The notes under the pieces: model-generated
The model's input: only the letters and a program-made list of their open reading frames with translations
Told to the model about the DNA's origin: nothing
Databases searched by the model: none
NCBI RefSeq assembly: GCF_002368115.1
Contig: NZ_AP018316.1
Coordinates: forward strand, 841,568 to 905,567
DNA length: 64,000 bases
DNA from: Dolichospermum compactum NIES-806
GTDB taxonomy: Bacteria; Cyanobacteriota; Cyanobacteriia; Cyanobacteriales; Nostocaceae
Reading direction: 5' to 3'
Shown: piece by piece, positions 1-9,148 of the stretch
How the letters are laid out: each line of letters starts with the position of its first letter
Position numbering within the stretch: the first letter of the stretch is position 1
Position numbers and translations under genes: made by a program

Positions 1-46
1 AATAGTGATTAAACGTTTTCTTCAATGACTATTAACTCTGTTTATT

Positions 47-457
47 TTACGGAAATAGTCCCAAACGAATCCATAATTGTCTTGCTATCACTTGTGATTG
101 ACTATTTAACTCTAAACACTTTACAGTTACTCTGCCGATAGGTTTTATACCTGTAATCAAACCAGTTTCAGAATTAACTTGAAAATGCTCTTCCCATAGG
201 TCTTCTCTAGGATTAAAAAGACGAACTTCAATATTAGATTCAGGATCTATTTCACTAATACGAGAACCTTTACGAAGATTACAAGAACGACAAGAAAGAG
301 CTAGATTAATTTCAGCATTAGTACCTCCGCGACAAGTAGGAACTATGTGTTCAACTTCAAAGGGAAAATTAAATACTAATTCAGGTGCATGACAATATTC
401 ACAACGATGAATGGCGCGATCTGCTACAAGATGATAAAATTGATTCATTGACTCCAT
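47..457 (-). CDS. HNH endonuclease family protein
   Basis: A 136-residue protein with a compact HNH/McrA-type nuclease fold. A CEYC pair near residue 19 and a CRSC pair near residue 56 form the expected zinc-binding knuckles. They flank FEVEHIVP, whose His is the likely catalytic base, and GGTN..NLALSC follows, ending in NLRKG. The C-terminal ~60 residues look like a small accessory domain. Single-domain HNH proteins of this size are common in cyanobacteria and may be phage-, intron- or TA-like elements; the substrate is unknown. The start overlaps the upstream gene (445-807) by 13 nt, so the two are probably translationally coupled. Family call secure, role not. Confidence 0.85.
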   Translation of the reverse strand: MESMNQFYHLVADRAIHRCEYCHAPELVFNFPFEVEHIVPTCRGGTNAEINLALSCRSCNLRKGSRISEIDPESNIEVRLFNPREDLWEEHFQVNSETGLITGIKPIGRVTVKCLELNSQSQVIARQLWIRLGLFP

Positions 458-807
458 TGTTGTGCTAAGGATGCGGTTCTAGCAGTAGCAGCATTGAGTT
501 CAAGATTAACAAGATTATCTAACTCAATTTGTATTTCTGGCGGAAGTTTCTGTTCTTGATCTCGTGCTATTCTCCACATAGTCATTAGTTCGGATAAACG
601 TTGTTGTTGATCTTCAGTGAAGAATTGATCGGGATGAAAATTATCAATAATTAATAATGCCCGAAATTCAACTTCACCTAACTGTGTAGTCAAAGCATCT
701 AAAGCTTGACCGGCAGTTTTGCCAACAGACTGTTTATCTCCAGCAATGGCACGATAAGACCTTTCACCACGGGCATTTGATATAGGTAAAATGGCAACTG
801 TAGTCAT
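445..807 (-). CDS. Hypothetical protein, partner of HNH nuclease
   Basis: A 120-residue protein with no domain I recognise. The N-terminal half (MTTVAILPISNARGERSY, then QSVGKTAGQALDALTTQL) resembles a small alpha/beta unit. The second half is helical and rich in Gln/Glu/Leu. No membrane segment or signal peptide. Its stop region overlaps the start of the HNH gene, so the two form a two-gene operon. That arrangement suggests a regulator or an antitoxin-like partner of the nuclease, which is inference only. Confidence 0.7.
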   Translation of the reverse strand: MTTVAILPISNARGERSYRAIAGDKQSVGKTAGQALDALTTQLGEVEFRALLIIDNFHPDQFFTEDQQQRLSELMTMWRIARDQEQKLPPEIQIELDNLVNLELNAATARTASLAQQWSQ

Positions 808-874
808 AATGCTGATTAAGAATATTTGTTGTTTATCAATTATACCCCAGTCCTCTATTCCCTGTCCCTAAAAA

Positions 875-2224
875 TTATTGACAAATTTCCCGTAATGTGT
901 TTGTGAAGTTGGGATAAGAAATAGCAGCAGCTTCAGCGCGGTGAATGGTGGTTGTACCGATGGCGTTGAGGGCGGCGATCGCTAAACTCATGGCAATGCG
1001 ATGATCTGTATGGCTATCTACTGCCGCACCGACTAAGGGAGTACCGCCGGTGATTTCCATTCCGTCGGGTAATTCGCTGATTTTTGCCCCCATTTTATTG
1101 AGTTGTTGTGCCATCACGGTAATGCGATCGCTCTCTTTGACTCTTAACTCCTCCGCATCCCGAATAATTGTTGTCCCCTCAGCAAAAGCCGCTGCAACTG
1201 CCAAAATGGGAATTTCATCAATTAATCTGGGAATAATATCACCAGCGATGGTACAGCTTTTTAAACCACCGGAACGCACGCGAATATCAGCCACAGGTTC
1301 TCCCGCTACTTCCCGCTGGTTCTCTAGTTGAATATCTGCCCCCATCAGTGCCAAAGCTTCTAAAATCCCCGTGCGGGTAGGATTGACACCGACATTTTCC
1401 ACTACCAAATCTGAACCGGGAACGATCGCCCCCGCAACTAACCAAAAAGCCGCTGAACTGATGTCACCGGGAACAATTACGGTTTGTCCGTAGAGTTTCG
1501 CCCCACCTGTGATCGTGACGCTATTTGTGTCTGGATCTATACTTAATTCTGCGCCATAAGCCCTTAACATTCGTTCACTGTGATCCCGTGATAAAGCAGG
1601 TTCGGTGACGGTGGTTTGTCCTTCGGTGTTTAAACCCGCCAGGAGGATACAGGATTTAACTTGCGCCGAAGCAATGGGAGAATGATAATGAATGGGTTGG
1701 AGGGCTTGTCCTTGAATGGCTAGAGGTGCTAAGGTATTACCCTTACGTCCCCAAATTTGCGCCCCCATTTGTTGCAAAGGCTTGACAACACGGGACATGG
1801 GACGCGATCGCAGAGAACTATCACCTGTCACCGTGAAAAATCGCCCTGGATGGGATGCTAATAAGCCCAACATCAACCTCATCGTTGTCCCAGAATTACC
1901 AGCGTCCAAGACATCTATAGGCTCTTGAAAATTTCCCAAACCGATGCCTTTGACTGTGACTAATTCTGTATTTAATTCCGAAATTTCCGCCCCTAGCGCC
2001 CGAAAACAGGCAGCAGTGCTACGGGGGTCTTCACCTAACAGCAGTCCTTGAATTTGAGTTTCACCTTCAGCGATCGCCCCCAACATCAAAGCGCGATGGG
2101 AAATAGACTTATCACCAGGAACTCGGATACGTCCCTGCAAAGACAGTCCAGCCGCAGGGCGCTGAATAATTAAGTGATCCGAAGAGTTTGCTTGAGTTTC
2201 TAAAGTAATAACAATAGCCGACAT
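875..2224 (-). CDS. aroA: 3-phosphoshikimate 1-carboxyvinyltransferase (EPSP synthase)
   Basis: EPSP synthase condenses shikimate-3-phosphate with phosphoenolpyruvate in the shikimate pathway (cytosol). The 449-residue protein carries the family signatures. RVPGDKSISHRALMLGAIAEG (about residues 34-54) is the N-terminal substrate-binding loop; LDAGNSGTTMRLMLG (~106-120) is the glyphosate/PEP-site motif; RVKESDRI (~361-368) and DHRIAMSLAIA (~408) lie in the C-terminal domain. Length is normal, with a ~15-residue N-terminal extension before the core. It stands alone, followed by the HNH pair on the same strand after a 67-nt gap. Confidence 0.97.
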   Translation of the reverse strand: MSAIVITLETQANSSDHLIIQRPAAGLSLQGRIRVPGDKSISHRALMLGAIAEGETQIQGLLLGEDPRSTAACFRALGAEISELNTELVTVKGIGLGNFQEPIDVLDAGNSGTTMRLMLGLLASHPGRFFTVTGDSSLRSRPMSRVVKPLQQMGAQIWGRKGNTLAPLAIQGQALQPIHYHSPIASAQVKSCILLAGLNTEGQTTVTEPALSRDHSERMLRAYGAELSIDPDTNSVTITGGAKLYGQTVIVPGDISSAAFWLVAGAIVPGSDLVVENVGVNPTRTGILEALALMGADIQLENQREVAGEPVADIRVRSGGLKSCTIAGDIIPRLIDEIPILAVAAAFAEGTTIIRDAEELRVKESDRITVMAQQLNKMGAKISELPDGMEITGGTPLVGAAVDSHTDHRIAMSLAIAALNAIGTTTIHRAEAAAISYPNFTNTLREICQ

Positions 2225-2603
2225 TAGGATACAATGACTTTTGAATAGAATAAAAGCTAAACAGCGACTTGTTTATCACTATTCACTTCCAATTTAGTAT
2301 CCTACCGCTTTTTGCCAACTATAATCTTTCTTCTGGTAGATAACAGGTGACAGGTAATACCATATTGAATTGTCTAGATTAACAAATCAAAATATTTGCT
2401 GACGATGAACCAGGTTTTACTATTTATTAGACATCTTGCTTGAATGTCTTGTTTTTTGTTGCTTCCAACCACCAAAAACTTCAGCCGTAACGTTAAATAG
2501 TAGGCAGAATCAGCAATTTAGAAAATCGCTCAACTTTTATTCTTTATTTGTAACCTCTCACACTCTCATGCTAACTCACCACCGCAAACCCGTATGTTTA
2601 TCA

Positions 2604-3080
2604 ATGATTTCCACTGACTTACCGATTTGGTCTGTGGTTGACACTGCTGGAACTTTAATTCAAAAGGATACAGATAAATTTCATTTACTATTAACTGCAC
2701 CACCTCTGATTAGTTGTGAGGTAGGCAGTTATTTCAATCCAGAAGATACAATTTACCCAAGTAAAAACAATTTTTCTCCTCCTAGTAGTCCCAGAATTTT
2801 ATGGCTAGAAATTTCATCTCGGCGGTTAATTATGACCATGCAAGGTAATGCACAAGTCAGTTACCGTCACTTTTGGGAGTTAGGTGTATATGGCATTAGT
2901 CGTTTTTGGTTGCCAAATGAATCATTACAACCCCATCAACCCATTCGTTTGCGTAATTTTACCAAAAGTTTCACTTTCAGCGGAAATCCTTTTCCAGAAC
3001 ATCTCCGTTTAGAATACGAATTCTGGACAGGAAAAGTCCAATTAGGTCATTATATTCTCAATTTAGAAATTCAGCATTAA
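2604..3080 (+). CDS. Hypothetical protein (beta-rich, cyanobacterial)
   Basis: About 158 residues from the ATG at 2604, starting MISTDLPIWSVVDTAG. The frame is open back to 2436 and an ATG at 2568 would add 12 residues, but the upstream part is low-quality coding and neither start has a clear ribosome site. Alternating hydrophobic/polar stretches and aromatic motifs (FWELGVYGISRFWLPN, LEYEFWTG) suggest a beta-sandwich. No membrane segment. I do not recognise the family. The coding end is followed after ~40 bp by the large heptamer array. Confidence 0.6.
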   Translation: MISTDLPIWSVVDTAGTLIQKDTDKFHLLLTAPPLISCEVGSYFNPEDTIYPSKNNFSPPSSPRILWLEISSRRLIMTMQGNAQVSYRHFWELGVYGISRFWLPNESLQPHQPIRLRNFTKSFTFSGNPFPEHLRLEYEFWTGKVQLGHYILNLEIQH

Positions 3081-3122
3081 AAGGAATAGGGAACAAAGGA
3101 AATATTTCTTCCCAATAACAAC

Positions 3123-3283
3123 TGACGAATGACGAATGACGAATGACGAATGACGAATGACGAATGACGAATGACGAATGACGAATGACGAATGACCAAT
3201 GACCAATGACCAATGACCAATGACCAATGACCAATGACCAATGACCAATGACCAATGACCAATGACCAATGACCAATAACTAA
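3123..3283. repeat. Heptanucleotide tandem array (STRR), two unit types
   Basis: Ten perfect copies of TGACGAA (3123-3192) run without interruption into twelve perfect copies of TGACCAA (3193-3276) and one degenerate copy, TAACTAA. Such short tandemly repeated repetitive sequences are characteristic of filamentous cyanobacteria. The heptamer stays open in all three frames, which creates spurious ORFs encoding repeated VIGHWSL/VIRHSSF. The stop codon of the adjacent thioredoxin-fold gene lies in the last degenerate copy. Confidence 0.97.
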
Positions 3284-3855
3284 TAATTAGGTTCATTACC
3301 TACTTTCCATTTGATATTGCAACCAATACTAGGTTTTTGTTCACTTGTCACAGGTTGATTATTTAAAACTGCGGTAATAGCTGCTCTTAAATCTTTACCT
3401 GTTACAGGTTGATCATTGCTAGGACGACTATCATCTAATTGTCCGCGATAAACGAGTGTTCTGTCGCCATCAAATAGAAAGAAATCCGGTGTACAAGCTG
3501 CCGTATAGGCTTTTGCTGTTGCTTGAGTTTCGTCGTAACAGAAAGTAAAATCAAACCCCAATTCTATACACATTTCTTTTAATGATTCTGGGGCATCATT
3601 AGGGTAATTTTTAGCATCATTAGCACTAATGGCAATAATCCCTAAATCACTATTGCTGTAATCTTGATCTAATCTGGCTAATTCTTGTTGAATATGCTTA
3701 ACAAATGGACAGTGCCGACAAATAAACATAATTAACAATGCCTTTTTATTGGCAAAATTATCAAGAGAAATTGTTTTTCCAGATACTACTTCTGGTAGAT
3801 GAAAATCTGGTGCTTTCGTGCCTAGAGGCAGCATGGTGGAAGCGGTTAAAACCAT
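3280..3855 (-). CDS. Thioredoxin-fold (AhpC/TSA-like, redoxin) protein
   Basis: A 191-residue protein from an internal ATG at 3855, preferred over the frame's 5' ATG at 3906 because MVLTASTMLPLGTKAPDF begins the conserved domain. Family features: APDFHLPEV at the start, ICRHCPFVK holding a CxxC redox centre, then FTFCYDETQATAKAY and CTPDFFLFD, as in TlpA/ResA-like and AhpC/TSA proteins. No signal peptide, so probably cytosolic. The likely role is thiol-disulfide or peroxide handling; the exact substrate cannot be read. Its 3' end abuts the heptamer array and the stop codon is in the terminal degenerate repeat. Confidence 0.85.
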   Translation of the reverse strand: MVLTASTMLPLGTKAPDFHLPEVVSGKTISLDNFANKKALLIMFICRHCPFVKHIQQELARLDQDYSNSDLGIIAISANDAKNYPNDAPESLKEMCIELGFDFTFCYDETQATAKAYTAACTPDFFLFDGDRTLVYRGQLDDSRPSNDQPVTGKDLRAAITAVLNNQPVTSEQKPSIGCNIKWKVGNEPNY

Positions 3856-4097
3856 AATTTTTTTAATGTTTTGATCAGGATTTTTTCTAATAATAGAATA
3901 ATCCATCTTGATTTAGGAAAATTACCAAATTCACATACATAACTTATTAGAAAATTTAAGTAGATTATGAATTATTTAATTAAATTATGGGAAAAAGATC
4001 AATATTACCTGTTCCCTGCTATAATGACTGACCGTTGATTGAAAAAATTTTAATAATGATCACTTGGTGTTCCTTGCTAATGAAGCAATGGGGTAGG

Positions 4098-5711
4098 ATG
4101 ACAAAATTCCTATCTTTATTCTGTCTTTGTCTATTATTGGTCGTTAGTTGTACTCCTAAACAGCAAACAAACGCACCACAGTCTAGTGCTGTGAATAATT
4201 CTGCGGGTGACGGTCGGATTACCGTAGGGACAACGGAAAAGCCAAGAACTCTTGATCCTGCTGATGCGTATGAATTGGGGTCTTTGAGTTTAATATTTAA
4301 TATGAGCGATCGCCTGTACACTTATGAACCAGGTAGTACAGAAATTAAACCACAATTGGCAACAGCATTACCAAAAGTGAGTGCAGATGGTTTAACTTAT
4401 ATTATTCCTATTCGCCAAGGAGTCCTATTTCATGATGATACTCCCTTCAATGCCAAAGCAATGGAGTTTAGTCTGCAACGCTTCATCGAAAACAAAGGTA
4501 AACCATCTTTCCTACTTTCTGATACCGTAGCTTCAGTTAAAGCCACAGGAGAGTATGAATTAACAATTAAACTGAAAAAACCCTTTGCAGCTTTTCCTTC
4601 ATTATTAGCATTTTCTGGAGTCTGTGCGGTTTCACCAAAATCCTATGAAATTGGGGCTGGAAAGTTTAAACCAAATATTTTTGTAGGGACTGGTGCTTAC
4701 AAATTAGCCAAATATGGAACTGATTCCTTAAAGTTTGATGTATTTGATAAATATTGGGGAACAAAACCAGAAAACAAAGGTATAAATGTCCAAATTCAAA
4801 CCAGTCCAGTCAACTTATTTAATGCCTTTAAAACTGGTGCGATAGACGTGGCTTATCTATCCTTACAACCAGATCAAATTCAGAGTTTAGAAGCAAGTGC
4901 GAAAAAGGGAGATTGGCAAGCTATATCTGCTCAAGGTAGTGTAGTTACTTATATGACATTAAATCGCAATCAAAAACCTTTAGATAAAGTAGAGGTGAGA
5001 CAAGCGATCGCATCATTAATTGATCGTAAACTATTAAATGATCGGGTATTATTATCACAGGCTGATCCTCTTTACAGCATGATTCCCACCACCTTCAACG
5101 TTTCCCAACCACTGTTTCAAGATAAATATGGTGATGGTAAATTTGAAGAAGCCAAAAAATCCTTAGTCGCTGCTGGTTTCTCCAAAGAAAATCCAGCAAA
5201 AGTGCAAATTTGGTATCCTGCAAGTTCAATGACTCGGAGTTTAGTTGCCCAAACCTTAAAATCCCTCGCTGATACTAAAATGGATGGGATGTTGCAATTT
5301 GAAGTTAAAACCGTCGAAGGTGCAACTTTCTATAAAGAAATTTCCAAAGGTTTATATCCCAGTACCTTAACTAATTGGTATCCAGACTTTTTAGATCCAG
5401 ACAACTACGTGCAGCCATTTTTAGCCTGTGAAAAAGGTTCAGTTGCTAAAGGTTGCGAAACCGGCGGTAGTCAAACTCAGGGGGCATTTTATTATAGTGA
5501 ATCCATGAATAAACTCATAGATCAACAACGCAAAGAACAAAATCCTGAAGCCCGGAAAAAAATATTTGCCGACATTCAAACTCAAGTATTAACTGATGTT
5601 CCCTACATCCCCTTATGGCAAAATAAAGATTTTGTATTTGCTCAAAAAGGCGTAGCCAATGTCAATCTTGATCCCACCCAAAACCTGATTTATAAAACAA
5701 TTAAAAAGTAG
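4098..5711 (+). CDS. ABC transporter substrate-binding lipoprotein, family 5 (DppA/OppA/NikA-like)
   Basis: A periplasmic solute-binding protein of the peptide/nickel family, 537 residues from the ATG at 4098. An open frame extends upstream to 4035, but the 4098 start gives a clean lipoprotein signal (MTKFLSLFCLCLLLVVSC, lipobox VVSC) after a GGGGTAGG ribosome site. Family hallmarks follow: GTTEKPRTLDPADAYELGS and the YIIPIRQGVLFHDDTPF region, then the LDPDNYVQPFL region near the C-terminus. It is followed on the same strand by a DppB-type permease. No ATP-binding gene lies nearby. The ligand could be a peptide, glutathione or nickel and is not resolvable here. Confidence 0.9.
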   Translation: MTKFLSLFCLCLLLVVSCTPKQQTNAPQSSAVNNSAGDGRITVGTTEKPRTLDPADAYELGSLSLIFNMSDRLYTYEPGSTEIKPQLATALPKVSADGLTYIIPIRQGVLFHDDTPFNAKAMEFSLQRFIENKGKPSFLLSDTVASVKATGEYELTIKLKKPFAAFPSLLAFSGVCAVSPKSYEIGAGKFKPNIFVGTGAYKLAKYGTDSLKFDVFDKYWGTKPENKGINVQIQTSPVNLFNAFKTGAIDVAYLSLQPDQIQSLEASAKKGDWQAISAQGSVVTYMTLNRNQKPLDKVEVRQAIASLIDRKLLNDRVLLSQADPLYSMIPTTFNVSQPLFQDKYGDGKFEEAKKSLVAAGFSKENPAKVQIWYPASSMTRSLVAQTLKSLADTKMDGMLQFEVKTVEGATFYKEISKGLYPSTLTNWYPDFLDPDNYVQPFLACEKGSVAKGCETGGSQTQGAFYYSESMNKLIDQQRKEQNPEARKKIFADIQTQVLTDVPYIPLWQNKDFVFAQKGVANVNLDPTQNLIYKTIKK

Positions 5712-5782
5712 GGAATTAGGTGACAGGTGACAGGTGATAGTTAAGAGGAGATAGGGAGAAGTTTTCTTCTTTCATTCCTCAT

Positions 5783-5843
<61 letters not shown>

Positions 5844-5851
5844 CATAAAAT

Positions 5852-6877
5852 ATGTCCCGTTCTAAAGCATTACAGTATTACATTGTTTCCCGGTTACTAT
5901 TTGCGCCACTGCAACTATTAACTATTATCACCATTGTCTTTATTTTACTTAGAGCCACCCCAGGAGATCCAGCAGATGCAATTCTGGGAGGAAGAGCGCC
6001 AGAAAGTGCCAAAGAAGAATTAAGAAAACAACTTGGTTTAGACTTACCAATTTGGTTACAATATCTCAATTATTTAGGTAATTTACTACGCTTTGATTTA
6101 GGAACTTCCTTAACCAGTCGCGGGCAAAATATAGGTGAAATAATTAGTCAATATTTTCCAGCCACAGTAGAATTAGCATTTGCGAGTATGGCTGTGGCGC
6201 TGATTGTCGGCGTTTTAGTGGGAACTATTTCCGCCTCTCGTCCGGGAACTGGTTTTGATATTGGTGGGCGTTTATTTGGGATTATTACCTACGCACTACC
6301 AATGTTTTGGGCGGGTATGTTATTACAATTAGTTTTCTCAGTTCAATTGGGTTGGTTTCCTAATTCCAATCGGTTTCCACCCAATCTTCCTGCACCTACA
6401 AATATTACTGGTTTATATACAATTGATAGCTTATTAAGTGGGAATTTAAGTCAATTTTTCACATCTTTACATCATTTAGCTTTACCAAGTTTAACTTTAG
6501 GAATTTTGTTAAGTGGCATTTTTGAACGCATTGTCAGAGTTAATTTAAAACAAACCTTAAAAGCTGATTATGTAGAAGCGGCTAGAGCGCGAGGAATTCC
6601 TGAAAATAAGATTTTAGTCTCCCATGCTTTAAAGAATGCCTTAATTCCTGTAATTACGGTCTTAGGACTAACATTTGCTTCCTTATTAGGTGGAGCAATT
6701 TTAACAGAAGTCACATTTTCCTGGCCAGGTTTAGCAAATCGTTTATATCAAGCCATTTCTGACAGAGATTATCCTACCGTTCAGGGTGTGTTAGTATTTT
6801 TTGGGGCAATTGTGGTGAGTGCAAGTATTTTAATTGATATTCTCAATGCCTATGTAGATCCAAGAATTAGATATTAA
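5852..6877 (+). CDS. ABC transporter permease (DppB-like)
   Basis: Inner-membrane permease of the peptide/nickel ABC family, 341 residues with about six membrane segments. The N-terminus has the family pattern FILLRATPGDPADAILGG, then KEELRKQLGLDLPIWLQY. The cytoplasmic EAA loop reads YVEAARARGIPENKILVSHALKNALIPV (about residues 243-270), where the ATPase docks. It follows the binding-protein gene on the same strand after a 140-bp repeat-filled gap. The matching DppC-like permease lies 2.3 kb away on the other strand, an unusual split of an operon-type family. Confidence 0.93.
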   Translation: MSRSKALQYYIVSRLLFAPLQLLTIITIVFILLRATPGDPADAILGGRAPESAKEELRKQLGLDLPIWLQYLNYLGNLLRFDLGTSLTSRGQNIGEIISQYFPATVELAFASMAVALIVGVLVGTISASRPGTGFDIGGRLFGIITYALPMFWAGMLLQLVFSVQLGWFPNSNRFPPNLPAPTNITGLYTIDSLLSGNLSQFFTSLHHLALPSLTLGILLSGIFERIVRVNLKQTLKADYVEAARARGIPENKILVSHALKNALIPVITVLGLTFASLLGGAILTEVTFSWPGLANRLYQAISDRDYPTVQGVLVFFGAIVVSASILIDILNAYVDPRIRY

Positions 6878-6878
6878 G

Positions 6879-6966
6879 TAGGTTGGGTTGACGCAAGTCT
6901 ACTTCCTGATAGAATTTGATAACTCGTTCCCAGTCTCCGACGGGGAATGCCCACTAAAGGCTCTGC
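6879..6966. repeat. Interspersed repeat fragments
   Basis: Just after the permease stop lies a GTAGGTTGGGTT end and then CTCGTTCCCAGTCTCCGAC, a partial copy of the element found complete at 62762-62878. The two abutting partial repeats mark the left boundary of the ATPase/nuclease insertion. Confidence 0.6.
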
Positions 6967-7014
6967 ATTATATAATAACTTGAAATCAAAAACTTATGTA
7001 TACCAAATTTACTA

Positions 7015-8409
7015 ATGAAAATTAAAATCAAAAATCTTGGCGCTTTAAAACAGGCAGAATTTTCACTTGGTGAACTGACACTCATTTGTGGATACAACAA
7101 TACGGGGAAGACTTACGCCACTTACGCGCTGTTTGGCTTTTTATATACTTGGCGCAAGATGTTTTCGATTAAAATCAACGACGACAAGATTGAGCAACTC
7201 CTTGCTGACGGTGTACTTCGTCTTGATATACAGGAATATGTTAATCAGGTTGAGCAGATTGTGACTCAAGGTTGTCAGGCATATACCCAGGAATTACCGA
7301 AGATTTTTGCAGCATCGGCTGAACGATTTAAGGAATCAGAATTTCAAGTAAGCCTAAACATAGAAAATATACGTTTATCAAAGAAATTTGATCTGGAAAT
7401 TGGCTCTGGTGAAGTATCACTGTTCTCTATTACTAAAAGTGAAGAAAGCACAGAATTAGTTGCAACTTTGCTTATTGAGAAAGAGAAAGTAAAAATACCC
7501 ACCGAAATTCTTAAGCGCATTATTGGCGACGCTCTCAAAGATATTATTTTCGATCCGCTTTTCCCTCGTCCTTTCATCGCCAGTAGCGAACGAACAGGTG
7601 CAGCCATTTTTCGTAAAGACTTGAATTTTGACCGCAATCGCTTATTTGAAGAAATAGGTCAGGGTGGACAAAATATTGATCGAATGGAACTTCTACTTAA
7701 AGATTATGGAGATTATGCCCTGCCAATAAAAACAAATGTAGATTTTATCCGGCAACTTGAAAGTATTGTCAAAAAAAGTAGTTTTGTTGCTGAAAATCAT
7801 CCTGATGTACTGGCAGATTTCGCTGACATTATCGGCGGTGAGTACACCGTTACCCGCAACGATGAGCTTTATTACCAGCCAAAGGGTAAACGAGTTAAGC
7901 TTTCTATGGATGAAAGTTCTAGTGCCGTGCGTTCTTTGCTAGACATCGGATTTTACTTAAGACATGAAGCTAAACTTGGCGATTTACTAATGGTAGATGA
8001 ACCTGAACTAAATCTACACCCTGAAAATCAGCGTCGAGTTGCACGACTTTTTGCTCGACTGGTTAACTTGGGGATTAAGGTTTTTATCACTACCCACAGT
8101 GATTACATTATTAAAGAACTGAACACCCTGATCATGCTCAATCATGATAAACCTCATCTCAAACGAATTGCTGAACAAGAAGGTTATCCTTTAGAAGAAC
8201 TAATTTCTTCGGAAAAAATCAAAGTCTACATTGCAGAAGAAGCATATACAACAGTAACAACAGTGGGGGGAAAGACAAAAAGAACTAAAGGACAAACTCT
8301 GATACCAGCCGACATCAGCCCAGAATTGGGTATTGAAGCCCGCAGTTTTGATATAACCATTGAAACAATGAATCGGATTCAGGAAGCAATTGTTTGGGGT
8401 GAGGAGTAA
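7015..8409 (+). CDS. AAA family ATPase (OLD/RecF-like, ABC-type ATPase domain)
   Basis: A 464-residue soluble ATPase. Walker A is GYNNTGKT at residues 26-33, in the SMC/RecF/OLD-like context KNLGALKQAEFSLGELTLICG. A long middle region (about 60-300) is mostly helical. The C-terminal lobe has Walker B MVDEPELNLHPE (Asp/Glu at about 328-329) and an H-loop ITTHSDYIIKEL (about 356-367). This is the AAA_15/AAA_21 type common in anti-phage systems such as PARIS, Septu and Gabija-like modules. Its stop overlaps the start of a predicted nuclease gene by one base (TAATG), so the pair is translationally coupled. The partner is not a DUF4435/TOPRIM or HNH protein, so it does not match PARIS or Septu. 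Confidence 0.88.
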   Translation: MKIKIKNLGALKQAEFSLGELTLICGYNNTGKTYATYALFGFLYTWRKMFSIKINDDKIEQLLADGVLRLDIQEYVNQVEQIVTQGCQAYTQELPKIFAASAERFKESEFQVSLNIENIRLSKKFDLEIGSGEVSLFSITKSEESTELVATLLIEKEKVKIPTEILKRIIGDALKDIIFDPLFPRPFIASSERTGAAIFRKDLNFDRNRLFEEIGQGGQNIDRMELLLKDYGDYALPIKTNVDFIRQLESIVKKSSFVAENHPDVLADFADIIGGEYTVTRNDELYYQPKGKRVKLSMDESSSAVRSLLDIGFYLRHEAKLGDLLMVDEPELNLHPENQRRVARLFARLVNLGIKVFITTHSDYIIKELNTLIMLNHDKPHLKRIAEQEGYPLEELISSEKIKVYIAEEAYTTVTTVGGKTKRTKGQTLIPADISPELGIEARSFDITIETMNRIQEAIVWGEE

Positions 8410-8972
8410 TGTCTGATATTGCTATCCTCAAAAAAATGATTAAGGAAGATGCTACAGTTCCATTAGAAGAGAAAAATGGCAAAAATATAGTTACGCTTAT
8501 AGAGCCTGATCTTCCCGACTGTTGTGTAACAATTCATAAAATGCCCCATAATAATGATGTTATTATTATCAAGGCAGATAAATTTAAGTCACCAGATACA
8601 GTGTTTATTGGCTCAAAAGGTGAGTGTAAGCGTGCCGATTTTGTCATCATCGCCGATACTGGCACAAAAAAGGTAATTCTCTGTATTGAGATGAAGATGA
8701 AAACAGAGACAAGCACAGAGAAGAAAATTATTGAGCAACTTAAGGGTGCAAAGTGTTTTGCCACCTATTGTCAGAAAATTGGCAAAGAGTTTTGGGCGCA
8801 ATCGACATTCCTTGACAGTTATGTTTATCGCTTCGTCACTATCAGAAATATCAACATTCATAAGAGACCAACGCGTGAGAAACAAACGCTTACTCATGAT
8901 AGTCCAGAAAAGATGCTAAAAATTAGCTCTCCGAAAGGTCTTCAATTTGATCGTTTGATTGGAGGTAGATAG
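8409..8972 (+). CDS. Predicted PD-(D/E)XK-like nuclease partner of AAA ATPase
   Basis: A 187-residue protein whose ATG overlaps the stop of the ATPase gene by one base. Visible core: KRADFVIIADTGTKKVILCI, then IEMKMK. That gives Asp77, sixteen residues, Glu94-x-Lys96, the spacing of a PD-(D/E)XK nuclease active site on consecutive beta strands. A following helix (KKIIEQLKGAKCF) contains the Gln often found in this fold. The nuclease call is inference from pattern, with no recognised named family. With the ATPase it resembles a two-gene defence module with the ATPase as sensor and the small nuclease as effector. Confidence 0.6.
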   Translation: MSDIAILKKMIKEDATVPLEEKNGKNIVTLIEPDLPDCCVTIHKMPHNNDVIIIKADKFKSPDTVFIGSKGECKRADFVIIADTGTKKVILCIEMKMKTETSTEKKIIEQLKGAKCFATYCQKIGKEFWAQSTFLDSYVYRFVTIRNINIHKRPTREKQTLTHDSPEKMLKISSPKGLQFDRLIGGR

Positions 8973-9148
8973 AAAATAGAACTGCATAAGTTATTAATAA
9001 TATTATATACTGCATTGAATAATTTTTTCTACTTCCGCTTGGTATGGGGTTACTAAAAGTCTAGACATAATTGAAAACCATTGGATAAGGTTGTAAATTA
9101 AATTGAACACAGATTCCCAACTTCTTCAAAAATCGGGAATCTAACTAA

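Noticed and set aside
3123..3283. Possible CRISPR array
   Set aside because: Unit is 7 bp with no spacers; it is a simple tandem repeat. No Cas genes in the window.
3058..3296. Three overlapping minus-strand frames encoding repeated VIGHWSL/VIRHSSF
   Set aside because: They are translations of the heptamer array in three phases; a 7-bp repeat without stop codons is open in every frame.
7015..8972. PARIS, Septu or Gabija system
   Set aside because: The ATPase type fits, but the partner lacks DUF4435/TOPRIM, HNH or UvrD-helicase features. Kept as an unassigned pair.
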